This document shows, piece by piece, positions 45,681 through 52,801 of a stretch of DNA of 64,000 nucleotides. A model generated the notes under the pieces. It was not told the DNA's origin. It saw only the letters and a program-made list of their open reading frames with translations, and ran no database searches. Position 1 is the stretch's first letter. Every line of letters begins with the position of its first letter. This DNA comes from Oxalobacteraceae bacterium (GTDB taxonomy: Bacteria; Pseudomonadota; Gammaproteobacteria; Burkholderiales; Burkholderiaceae_D). The translations under genes and the position numbers were made by a program. The stretch lies in the NCBI GenBank assembly GCA_947374865.1, contig CANCDR010000006.1, positions 80,282 to 144,281 of the forward strand, written 5' to 3'.

Positions 45681-47081
45681 TTAAGAAAGCTCAACCAAGC
45701 GCATCTTAAAATTGCGCCCCTTGATATTCCCCGCAGATAAACGCGCCAGCACTGTTTTCGCTACCCGCCGATCGAGTGCTACGTAGGTTTGGAACTCGAA
45801 GACGTTGATCTTGCCGACTTCTTCCTTCGTAATGCCGATGTCGCCCGTCAAGGCGCCGAGTAAATCGCCGGGGCGCAGTTTATCTTTTTTACCGCCCTGG
45901 ATACACAAGGTGACCATCGGTGCTTGCAGGGCCTCTTGTGAGGTCGATGAAAGTGTATCGAGAGAAAACCAGTCGACCGGACGCTTTTGATAGGTCTCAA
46001 TGAGCTTGACCCATTTCTTTTCGTTCGGCGCACACAGGTTGAGGGCCAGTCCTTTTTCATTGCCGCGACCGGTACGGCCAATGCGGTGAATGTGGACTTC
46101 GGTGTCTTTGGAGACGTCGACATTGATGACGGCGCCCAATGAGGCGATGTCGAGTCCGCGCGCGGCGACGTCGGTGGCGACTAATACCGAGCAGCTGCGA
46201 TTGGCAAACAGGACCAGAATTTCATCCCGCTCGCGCTGTTCGAGTTCGCCATACAGCGCCAGTGCCGAAATCCCCTGAGCCCGCAACTCTTCCGCCAGCT
46301 CGCGGCAATGGACCTTAGTATTACAAAATGCCAGCGTTGACACCGGCCGGAAGTGGGCCAATAACTGGGCGACCGCGCGATTGCGGTCATCAAAGCCGAC
46401 TTCGTAAAAACGCTGTTCGATCTGCTCTGCATCGTGCTGCGCCTGCACCTGCACTTCCAGCGGATCACGTAAAAAGTGCGCACTGGCGCGGCGGATATCG
46501 TCAGGATAGGTGGCGGAAAACAGCAGGGTCTGGCGGCGTTCCGGACAGGCCGAAACGATGCCGGCGATTTCTTCGTAAAAGCCCATGTCGGTCATGCGGT
46601 CAGCTTCATCGAGCACCAGAATCTGCACCGTTGAGAGCTTGATCGTGCCACGCCCCAGATGATCGCGAATCCGCCCTGGAGTGCCGACAACGATATGCGC
46701 GCCATGTTCGAGCGAGGCAATTTGCGGACGCATCGGTGCGCCACCGCATAAAGTGAGCACTTTGATATTATCGGCAAAGCGTGCAAGGCGGCGTAACTCA
46801 TTGGCCACCTGATCGGCCAGTTCGCGGGTCGGGCACATCACCAGCGCCTGGACAGCAAACCAGGTCGGATTCAGACGTTGCAAGATGCCGATGCCGAAGG
46901 CGGCAGTTTTACCGCTACCGGTCTTGGCCTGCGCGATCAGGTCGCGTCCACCAAGCACGGACGGCAGGCTGGCGGCCTGGATGGAGGTCATTTCATGATA
47001 GCCAAGGCTGTCAAGATTGGCCAAAAAGGCGGGCGAGAGGGGTAAGCTGGCAAAAGCAGTCGAGTTCACGGATCGGGTCAC
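45681..47081 (-). CDS. dbpA: DEAD-box ATP-dependent RNA helicase DbpA
   Basis: DbpA acts in large ribosomal subunit assembly and binds hairpin 92 of 23S rRNA. The 466-residue protein has the helicase motifs: Q-motif LGYHEMTSIQAASLP, motif I AKTGSGKTAA, Ia PTRELADQ, II DEADRMTD, III SAT, and VI HRIGRTGRG. The C-terminal 75 residues (KLRPGDLLGALTGDIGI, VGKINVFEFQTYVALDR) are the DbpA RNA-binding domain. The start is GTG at 47081. Confidence 0.93.
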   Translation of the reverse strand: MTRSVNSTAFASLPLSPAFLANLDSLGYHEMTSIQAASLPSVLGGRDLIAQAKTGSGKTAAFGIGILQRLNPTWFAVQALVMCPTRELADQVANELRRLARFADNIKVLTLCGGAPMRPQIASLEHGAHIVVGTPGRIRDHLGRGTIKLSTVQILVLDEADRMTDMGFYEEIAGIVSACPERRQTLLFSATYPDDIRRASAHFLRDPLEVQVQAQHDAEQIEQRFYEVGFDDRNRAVAQLLAHFRPVSTLAFCNTKVHCRELAEELRAQGISALALYGELEQRERDEILVLFANRSCSVLVATDVAARGLDIASLGAVINVDVSKDTEVHIHRIGRTGRGNEKGLALNLCAPNEKKWVKLIETYQKRPVDWFSLDTLSSTSQEALQAPMVTLCIQGGKKDKLRPGDLLGALTGDIGITKEEVGKINVFEFQTYVALDRRVAKTVLARLSAGNIKGRNFKMRLVELS

Positions 47082-47129
47082 AATGACGGATGGGCCCCGA
47101 GTCTAACAGGCGCAGCCGGGCAAAGGGCC

Positions 47130-47159
47130 ACTATTATGGGCAAGACTATTATGGACAAT
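47130..47159. repeat. 15-bp imperfect tandem repeat
   Basis: Two adjacent copies of ACTATTATGGGCAAG/ACTATTATGGACAAT, 13 of 15 identical, in the gap between dbpA and the small ORF. A weak -10-like TAAAAT lies downstream at 47186-47191. Confidence 0.55.
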
Positions 47160-47278
47160 ACCACCGCAGAGAGGGCTGGTGCTTGTAAAATAGCGGGTTG
47201 GACGTAATTTTGGTGGACTCATGCATTGCATAAAACACCGCGCATGGTAGCGCCACCCTGGCTGACTGGAGAAACCGC

Positions 47279-47503
47279 ATGACCTACGAAGAGTATCTGG
47301 ACGAAGTGAGTACCTTAATCACCGAAATGTATAAAGTTAGCGATGCCGACGCCATCAAATGGGTGGTGCGTGCGCAGGCGGCAGATTTCTTTACCCTGCA
47401 CGACGATGACGAAGCGATGCGCACCGAAGAGCGCGCCATGCAGGACGCCAAAACAGTCTACGAGCAGCGCAATAAGTCGCGGCCGGAAATTTTTCGCAAA
47501 TAA
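47279..47503 (+). CDS. Small acidic conserved-looking protein
   Basis: A 74-residue protein with a good GGAGA ribosome binding site and coding-like composition. It is rich in Asp/Glu (TYEEYLDEVSTLITEMYKVS, LHDDDEAMRTEERAMQD) and predicted all-helical. No domain is recognised. It is the first gene of a plus-strand run leading into the J-domain protein and is separated from it by a tandem-repeat spacer. Confidence 0.7.
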   Translation: MTYEEYLDEVSTLITEMYKVSDADAIKWVVRAQAADFFTLHDDDEAMRTEERAMQDAKTVYEQRNKSRPEIFRK

Positions 47504-47504
47504 G

Positions 47505-47579
47505 CGTTTGAACTAATCGTTTGAACTAATCGTTTGAACTAACCGTTGAAATAAACGCTGAAATAATCCTTGAAAGAGT
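47505..47579 (+). repeat. 13-bp tandem repeats with degenerate copies
   Basis: Three near-identical units CGTTTGAACTAA(T/C) at 47505-47543, then degenerate 12-base units (CGTTGAAATAAA, CGCTGAAATAAT, CCTTGAAAGAGT). The array fills the whole spacer and ends three bases before the J-domain start, so it includes that gene's upstream leader. Confidence 0.8.
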
Positions 47580-47581
47580 CA

Positions 47582-47860
47582 ATGAAAGATTATTACGCCA
47601 TCCTCGGCGTCGAGCCCAATGCTGTCGGCGCCGATATCAAAAACGCCTACCGCAAGAAAGCCGCCCTGTTTCATCCGGATCGTAACGCCGCCGCAGAAGC
47701 GCCGGCGCAGTTTCGCGAAGTGCAGCAAGCCTATGACGTGCTGTTTGATCCGAGTAAGCGACGTGACTACGACGAAAATCGTCGCCGCAGTCTGTTGGAA
47801 AATCCACTGGCAACGGCCGGCGAGATCTGGAATAACACTCTTGACGGGATACTGGCATGA
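47582..47860 (+). CDS. Minimal J-domain co-chaperone
   Basis: A 92-residue protein that is almost only a J domain: KDYYAILGVEPNAVGADIK, then AYRKKAALFHPDRNAAAEA with the essential HPD at 31-33, and YDVLFDPSKRRDYDENRR. It lacks the Gly/Phe region, zinc finger and C-terminal domains of DnaJ. It should stimulate DnaK on a particular client. Its last four bases overlap the next gene (ATGA), so the two are translated together; that neighbour is a likely client or partner. A TTG at 47570 is an alternative start. Confidence 0.88.
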   Translation: MKDYYAILGVEPNAVGADIKNAYRKKAALFHPDRNAAAEAPAQFREVQQAYDVLFDPSKRRDYDENRRRSLLENPLATAGEIWNNTLDGILA

Positions 47861-48402
47861 AGACCTCACAATTTTTTTCCGATTTGCGCACCAGTTATGC
47901 AGCCGAAATCGAAGACCACAGTACCGATTCGGAAGGCAAGGATATTCTCAAGGCGCAGCTGAAAAATAAGCGCAGCCAGTTTACCGACCTGCTACCGATG
48001 ATTGGCTTTGCGCCGGAGATGGTGGCGATCGCCTTCCATGGCGGGATCAATTTTCCGTATCCGAAAATCGTCGAGACGCTGTTGCGCGCCAATGAGCCGG
48101 ATGAATTTCCTACCTGGGGTGAAGTGGCGCAGTCGCTTGATTTTCTGCCATGGGCCCAAACGCTGGCCGACCGCGCGCTGGAAGAAGAGGGCGGCGAACA
48201 GTTCATGATGATCGCGGCGGGACTGGAGTATTTGCACGGGAAGGGCAGTTTCGCAGATCTCTCTGCCAGTGATAAAAATGAAGATGCAGCGCAGGAAGAC
48301 CATCGCAGCGAAGAAGAACGCGAGGAAGATCGTGACGACGACGCCATGGAAGAAGCCGGCGCGGCCTGGATGGCCGAACAAGGCTTTGACCGTTTAGATT
48401 AA
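47857..48402 (+). CDS. Uncharacterised acidic protein coupled to the J-domain gene
   Basis: 181 residues, no signal peptide or membrane segment. The N-terminal two thirds look helical (QFFSDLRTSYAAEIEDHS, MIGFAPEMVAIAFHGGINFP, WGEVAQSLDFLPWAQTLADR). The tail is extremely acidic (EEEREEDRDDDAMEEAG). No family is recognised. The ATGA overlap with the J-domain gene and the 25-base gap to the next gene indicate one operon. Confidence 0.75.
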   Translation: MKTSQFFSDLRTSYAAEIEDHSTDSEGKDILKAQLKNKRSQFTDLLPMIGFAPEMVAIAFHGGINFPYPKIVETLLRANEPDEFPTWGEVAQSLDFLPWAQTLADRALEEEGGEQFMMIAAGLEYLHGKGSFADLSASDKNEDAAQEDHRSEEEREEDRDDDAMEEAGAAWMAEQGFDRLD

Positions 48403-48427
48403 TCCTCCTTCATTCGGACTGGAAAAC

Positions 48428-49132
48428 ATGGAACATCCTCTCGTAGTACAAGCCAGTGATTTGATTCGGGTCGGCGATATCGTCGGCGCTGAAGCCGCCT
48501 TAGTCGCCTTGGTGGACGTGGAGGGCGATCGCGCACTAGTCGCCATCCTCGACGAACTCGCGCCGAAAGATTTATTGGCGGTGATCCGCGAATACGATAC
48601 TTCGAAAGAATCGCTGGTGAATTTACTGGTCACGCCAGAACAATTTGCCCGCGCGCTGGTACTCGAGCGTCAATATGCCGACCGCACCCATGCGCATTTG
48701 CGCGGCATGATCAATTCGGTCTTATTTCGTGACGGTGTCGATATCGGCGAATTTTTGCACGCGATCGGTGAGATCGATGGCGGGGTCGACGCGCTGACAA
48801 ACTACCTCGCTGAGCGCGATGAAGAAGTCGCGCACTTCGCCGAGACCGGTAGTTTTAACGTGCATGAAACCGGCGAAGCGCCCAAATCGCAGATCATGGA
48901 TCATGACTGGATGGAGCTGACCTGGACCCTGCATCACGAACACGAAGACATGTTCATGCAGATCCTGCCGGAACTCAAAAAACGCATTCGCGAACGGCAG
49001 CGGCAGGAAGCGCTGGAAGAATTGGCCTTGCTGGCACTGCAGGAGCCGGACGAAGAAGCTGCCCCAGCACCGAAGGCGCCGACAAGGCCAGCACGGATTG
49101 TTAATCCGACCGGCGAAGAATCGGCACTCTGA
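48428..49132 (+). CDS. Uncharacterised helical protein of the J-domain cluster
   Basis: 234 residues, soluble and probably all-helical. The N-terminal part (DIVGAEAALVALVDVEGDRA, ILDELAPKDLLAVIREYD) resembles a magnesium-transporter MgtE N-domain-like helical repeat only loosely. A central HDWMELTWTLHHEHEDMF is His/Glu/Asp-rich. The tail is a charged helix (KKRIRERQRQEALEELALL) followed by a Pro/Ala linker. No family is recognised. The next gene starts two bases after its stop. Confidence 0.7.
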   Translation: MEHPLVVQASDLIRVGDIVGAEAALVALVDVEGDRALVAILDELAPKDLLAVIREYDTSKESLVNLLVTPEQFARALVLERQYADRTHAHLRGMINSVLFRDGVDIGEFLHAIGEIDGGVDALTNYLAERDEEVAHFAETGSFNVHETGEAPKSQIMDHDWMELTWTLHHEHEDMFMQILPELKKRIRERQRQEALEELALLALQEPDEEAAPAPKAPTRPARIVNPTGEESAL

Positions 49133-49134
49133 CG

Positions 49135-50409
49135 ATGGCACGGACTGTCAAAAAAAGCGCGTCATCCTCTTCGGCTTTATCGGCTTACGATGGCCGGCCG
49201 TTCTTTGCCAAAGCGCTCGCCTTCGGTGTGCAGCAAGGCGTGATCGGCAGGGCAACGCTGGAGGCCATGCGCGTCGATGGCGCCAAGGGCATGGTGCAAA
49301 TTGCTGATTTCTTCGGCACCGCCTATCTGCGCGCCAATCTGGAGCAGGCGCGGGACCGGCTCTTGACGCTGGCCAGCTTGTATCTGGAAGAAATGAGCGG
49401 CGGCGATTTGAGTAAGGCGGCCATGTCTTTGCGCGACCAGTCGTTTTTATCGCATTCGCGCGGCGGCTCGGACCTGCTGAAAAAATTGCATGCTATGCCA
49501 AAAAGTACCCTGTTCGGCGATCACGATGTGGAGCCGATCAAAGACTTTCTGGGTGAATGGTCGCTGTATGGCCTGCGCATTGTCGGTGCCTATCGCGAAC
49601 TGCTGGCGGCCCGCAAGGAGAGCGAAAATAGTCTCGCAGCGGCCGCCTGGTTTGCCGAAAAAATGGGCATTGCTCGCAGCACGCTGGCCATCAATTCTAC
49701 CGATGAGCGCTATCTGTGTTCGGCAGAAGGCGTGATCCGCACCGCCCTTTTGCTGCGCCTGGCAAAGGAGCACAGCTGTCCGAATCGGGCCGATTTCGCC
49801 CGCTTAGTCGTTGGCTGGCGCGCAAAAGGCATCCCGCCGCGTACACAAAAACTGCTGCAGACGCCCGACCCCATGGTGCCGCCGGCCTATCGCGCGCTGG
49901 AACTAAGCATTGGCGCGCAGATCGTTCAATATGACCTGCCGCACTTCCTTAACCCGGACCTGCCACTCGACGCCCTGATGCATCGTCTGGAAGAGCGCTA
50001 TTACCTGCGTCCGACCGGGATCGAAGAAGTCAGCGAATACGACGCGATGGTGTCAGCGGCCTGGACCAAGGTTATGAAGGGTAAGACCGAACCGGATGCG
50101 CGGCTGACGGCCTTTCTTTGTTTGTCGGCCAATATGCCGCCCAAGCCCTCTATTACCGAAACCGCCGCGCGCGCTGTGTTGCGCACGATTCGCGAGCATG
50201 GCTTTAATCATGCCGCGGTCCTGCAGTTTATCAATGACAGCGCCCCCTTTGATCTGCGAGACTCGCTGTTGGAACTCTGGCAGGAAGAATTCGTGCCGTT
50301 CGCCGAAGTCGCCCTGTTTGAAGTTCGCGATGTCAAGCTGGTCGCGGCCATGCATTTTTTGAAAGAAAACTGTCACATTACCGTTCCCGCAGCGCGCAAA
50401 AAAACCTGA
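49135..50409 (+). CDS. Uncharacterised 424-residue helical protein of the J-domain cluster
   Basis: A soluble protein with no signal peptide, membrane segment or enzyme motif that could be recognised. Sequence patterns such as SLYGLRIVGAYRELLAAR, LAAAAWFAEKMGIARSTLA and RYLCSAEGVIRTALLLRLAK suggest helical repeats. The two-base gap from the previous gene implies translational coupling. The C terminus is basic (ARKKT). Together with its neighbours it may be part of a chaperone-client complex, which is inference from gene order. Confidence 0.72.
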   Translation: MARTVKKSASSSSALSAYDGRPFFAKALAFGVQQGVIGRATLEAMRVDGAKGMVQIADFFGTAYLRANLEQARDRLLTLASLYLEEMSGGDLSKAAMSLRDQSFLSHSRGGSDLLKKLHAMPKSTLFGDHDVEPIKDFLGEWSLYGLRIVGAYRELLAARKESENSLAAAAWFAEKMGIARSTLAINSTDERYLCSAEGVIRTALLLRLAKEHSCPNRADFARLVVGWRAKGIPPRTQKLLQTPDPMVPPAYRALELSIGAQIVQYDLPHFLNPDLPLDALMHRLEERYYLRPTGIEEVSEYDAMVSAAWTKVMKGKTEPDARLTAFLCLSANMPPKPSITETAARAVLRTIREHGFNHAAVLQFINDSAPFDLRDSLLELWQEEFVPFAEVALFEVRDVKLVAAMHFLKENCHITVPAARKKT

Positions 50410-50486
50410 TCTGGTCGCTTTGCATTTGCTAACAACTTTACATTTATTTGCGTATCCGCCGCAGGAGGTCCTCGTTCTGGCTCGGT

Positions 50487-50492
50487 TATAAT
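50487..50492 (+). promoter_or_regulatory. -10 box upstream of the TonB-like gene
   Basis: TATAAT, 72 bases before the next start, in a GGTTATAATCGG context. No convincing -35 was seen. The TonB-like gene may therefore have its own promoter. Confidence 0.45.
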
Positions 50493-50564
50493 CGGCCAGT
50501 TGCGATCCTTTTGTCGCAGTTTGACGAGATTCACAATTATGCTGGCACATCCATTTCGTAGCGA

Positions 50565-51443
50565 ATGACGCTGATAACCAACGCAGATCTGCAGGCGAAA
50601 CCTGTCGTCGTGACGACCGCGGCGGCCAATGATGCCTATTTTGAACGCAGCGCGACCCGCTTCGATGGTGGCTACGATCGCCCGGTACGCAAGACTTCGG
50701 GCTTGATCATTACCGTATTGTTGCATTTGCTGGTCTTGTGGATGATCCTCAACCACAAGGCCATCATCAACGCCAGCAAAAAGGGCGGTGAAGTCATCAC
50801 CATGATTCTGACGCCAGAGTCGTCCGGTAAGCCCAAATCGCCTCCACCTGCCAAGCAGGCAGCCAAAAAGATGCCTAAGACGGCGCAGGTGAGAACTGAT
50901 GTCATTACACCCCCGACCCTAGCGCCGGTGCCAGTCCAGCCGCCAGCCGAGCGGGAAGCCGTCCGCGAACCTGAGCAGGACATGTCGTCGATGCTGGACG
51001 CTGCGCGCAAACGCCGCGCCGAGGCTCAGCGCGCGCAAAGTGATAACGAAGAGTCCGAAGCCGATCGCGCCATGCGCATTGCCAAGGCCAATATCGCGCG
51101 CGGCAATAAGGGCCGTGATGATGAGTCCGGCGGGGTGTTTGAGTTACGCCGTGTCGGCGTATCGAGCGGTGAATTTATCTTTAATGGCTGGAGCGCGCAA
51201 CGCGGCCGCAAGGCGCAACAGGCGATCAACGTACAGGGCAATAACAGCGAGGATATCGAAGTCTCGATCGTGCGCCGGATGCTGGTGTTGATCCGCGAAG
51301 AAAAGCCGGGCGACTTTGTCTGGGAATCGCATCGGCTGGGGCGTAACGTTAATCTGAACTCCGGGCCGGAACATACGGAAGAGCTGATCGCCTTCCTGCT
51401 CAAGGAATTTTTCCCCCGCTATATCCCGTCGCGCCGACGTTAA
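50565..51443 (+). CDS. TonB-like single-span membrane protein
   Basis: A 292-residue protein. A cytoplasmic N-terminal tail of about 45 residues is followed by one membrane segment (SGLIITVLLHLLVLWMIL), a Pro/Lys-rich periplasmic stretch (KPKSPPPAKQAAKKMPK), a charged coil and a C-terminal domain (FELRRVGVSSGEFIFNGW ... SIVRRMLVLIREEKPGDF). The topology is TonB-like, but the C-terminal domain does not show the TonB YP motif. No exbB/exbD genes are adjacent. It may be unrelated to the J-domain cluster. Confidence 0.7.
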   Translation: MTLITNADLQAKPVVVTTAAANDAYFERSATRFDGGYDRPVRKTSGLIITVLLHLLVLWMILNHKAIINASKKGGEVITMILTPESSGKPKSPPPAKQAAKKMPKTAQVRTDVITPPTLAPVPVQPPAEREAVREPEQDMSSMLDAARKRRAEAQRAQSDNEESEADRAMRIAKANIARGNKGRDDESGGVFELRRVGVSSGEFIFNGWSAQRGRKAQQAINVQGNNSEDIEVSIVRRMLVLIREEKPGDFVWESHRLGRNVNLNSGPEHTEELIAFLLKEFFPRYIPSRRR

Positions 51444-51561
51444 TGGCTTACTTGTTGCTCAGCACATGGATGTCAATAAAAAAACTGCTTGATTTATGCG
51501 TGTTGCCCAAAACCAGCACTAATTAATCTAGCAATTGTAAATTTTTATTTGAAACGATAAG

Positions 51562-52323
51562 GTGAGATTAACTTCAATTTTGAAAATAATTGTCATGTTA
51601 ATTTTTCCGAGCGGCAAACAAATACGTCAGAGTCTAGGTTTCATGCGCTCAATCAAAGGCATGCCAGAGAACTTGGACGTCCAATCAATCGTACCGTCCT
51701 TGGAAGCAGAAATTAATATTGAATTAATGCGCAGATGGGCTGTAAAAAACCATATATCTAAAGCCATAGAAATTCTTAACGTCGTAAAAAATTCAAAGGT
51801 GAAAATTCATGTCGTCACCTGGCGATGTAGTGACGCTGGGACTGGCTTCACCAGTTTTGATTCGGATTGCCCCTTGCCCGGCGAGGGAACAATATATATC
51901 AATCTAGATGCATGGGTGAGGGTCCAAGATGTCAGAGGGCAGCAGGGCTCATCTGTTTATAATAATTTTATTTTGATCATTCACGAATTGGGCCATGCAA
52001 AACAATACATTGAGCAACCCGGATTGTTTTCAATTTCTGGTGCGGAAGTGAGTCAGAGTCCTGGTGGCATCAGCCATGCAGAAGCTGTCGCTTCATATAC
52101 TCGGATACAAAACAAAATGCAAAATTTGCTGGGGATTAATTACGGTAAAGCGAAAACTGTCATGTTAAGGCATAGGGGTAAGCCCCCTAATATTGCTTTC
52201 GCTAGTCCGATTGAATGGGATAACTACATTCAACATGAAGGTCCGGTTTGTGATCAAGCGAAACTTGCGCGGCGCAATTGGTATGGAAATATCGACATGT
52301 TTTATCCGCATAGAGTGCGCTGA
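51562..52323 (+). CDS. AT-rich HELGH zincin-like protein
   Basis: Up to 253 residues from GTG 51562; ATG 51595 or ATG 51641 (after TAGG) are plausible shorter starts. The core is FILIIHELGHAKQY, an HExxH zinc-binding motif, followed by SHAEAVASYTR with a possible third ligand (Glu) and a late HEGPVCDQ. The length and motif recall M91-like or effector-type zincins. The DNA is clearly more AT-rich than its neighbours, and the gene sits alone between two longer transcription units, both signs of recent transfer. The target is unknown. Confidence 0.6.
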   Translation: MRLTSILKIIVMLIFPSGKQIRQSLGFMRSIKGMPENLDVQSIVPSLEAEINIELMRRWAVKNHISKAIEILNVVKNSKVKIHVVTWRCSDAGTGFTSFDSDCPLPGEGTIYINLDAWVRVQDVRGQQGSSVYNNFILIIHELGHAKQYIEQPGLFSISGAEVSQSPGGISHAEAVASYTRIQNKMQNLLGINYGKAKTVMLRHRGKPPNIAFASPIEWDNYIQHEGPVCDQAKLARRNWYGNIDMFYPHRVR

Positions 52324-52333
52324 TGTTCTGTAA

Positions 52334-52801
52334 TCATAAGAACCTGTCCAATATCTTGCGACTAATCTTATTGAGTCGCGCAACATCGCGAATTAAAAAA
52401 TGAATACCGTGGCTATCCGTGACTAACAGGGTATGTTCGCCCACGCGCCGGATATCTTCCTCAACACGTAAAACGAATTGCGTCGTCCCACGGTCGGTAC
52501 TCACAAACCAGGTGCATGGCACGGCATAACTGCTGACGCTTTCAATCTGACTGATCTCCGGCATAAATTCACGCGCGGCCAGTTCTTCTTCGACCAGACT
52601 GCGCTGGTCGGCTGACAGATCACTGAGCTGATCAATCCACGCCGCTTCACGCCCATCCATCGTCACCAGCGCAATACCATCCCCGGGCGCTTGAATCGGA
52701 AAGGCGCGCACCGGCACGACTTGTTCGACGGATTCTGCATCAGGTCGGGACAGCACCAGCTGGCCAAAATTATTACGTAGCAGGGAAAAATCGATCGTCA
52801 T
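52334..52801 (-). CDS. DUF1854 protein of the cyanophycin locus
   Basis: A 155-residue protein with the DUF1854 pattern (GREAAWIDQLSDLSADQRSL, then VPCTWFVSTDRGTTQFVLR, and the C-terminal DSHGIHFLIRDVARL). DUF1854 proteins are found next to ABC proteins in cyanophycin loci; the same holds here. It starts in the last four bases of the ABC gene, so it is translationally coupled. The biochemical role is unknown. Confidence 0.83.
   Translation of the reverse strand: MTIDFSLLRNNFGQLVLSRPDAESVEQVVPVRAFPIQAPGDGIALVTMDGREAAWIDQLSDLSADQRSLVEEELAAREFMPEISQIESVSSYAVPCTWFVSTDRGTTQFVLRVEEDIRRVGEHTLLVTDSHGIHFLIRDVARLNKISRKILDRFL

Noticed and set aside
47186..47191. -10-like TAAAAT ahead of the 74-residue gene
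   Set aside because: No -35 partner at a proper distance, so it was not listed as a promoter.
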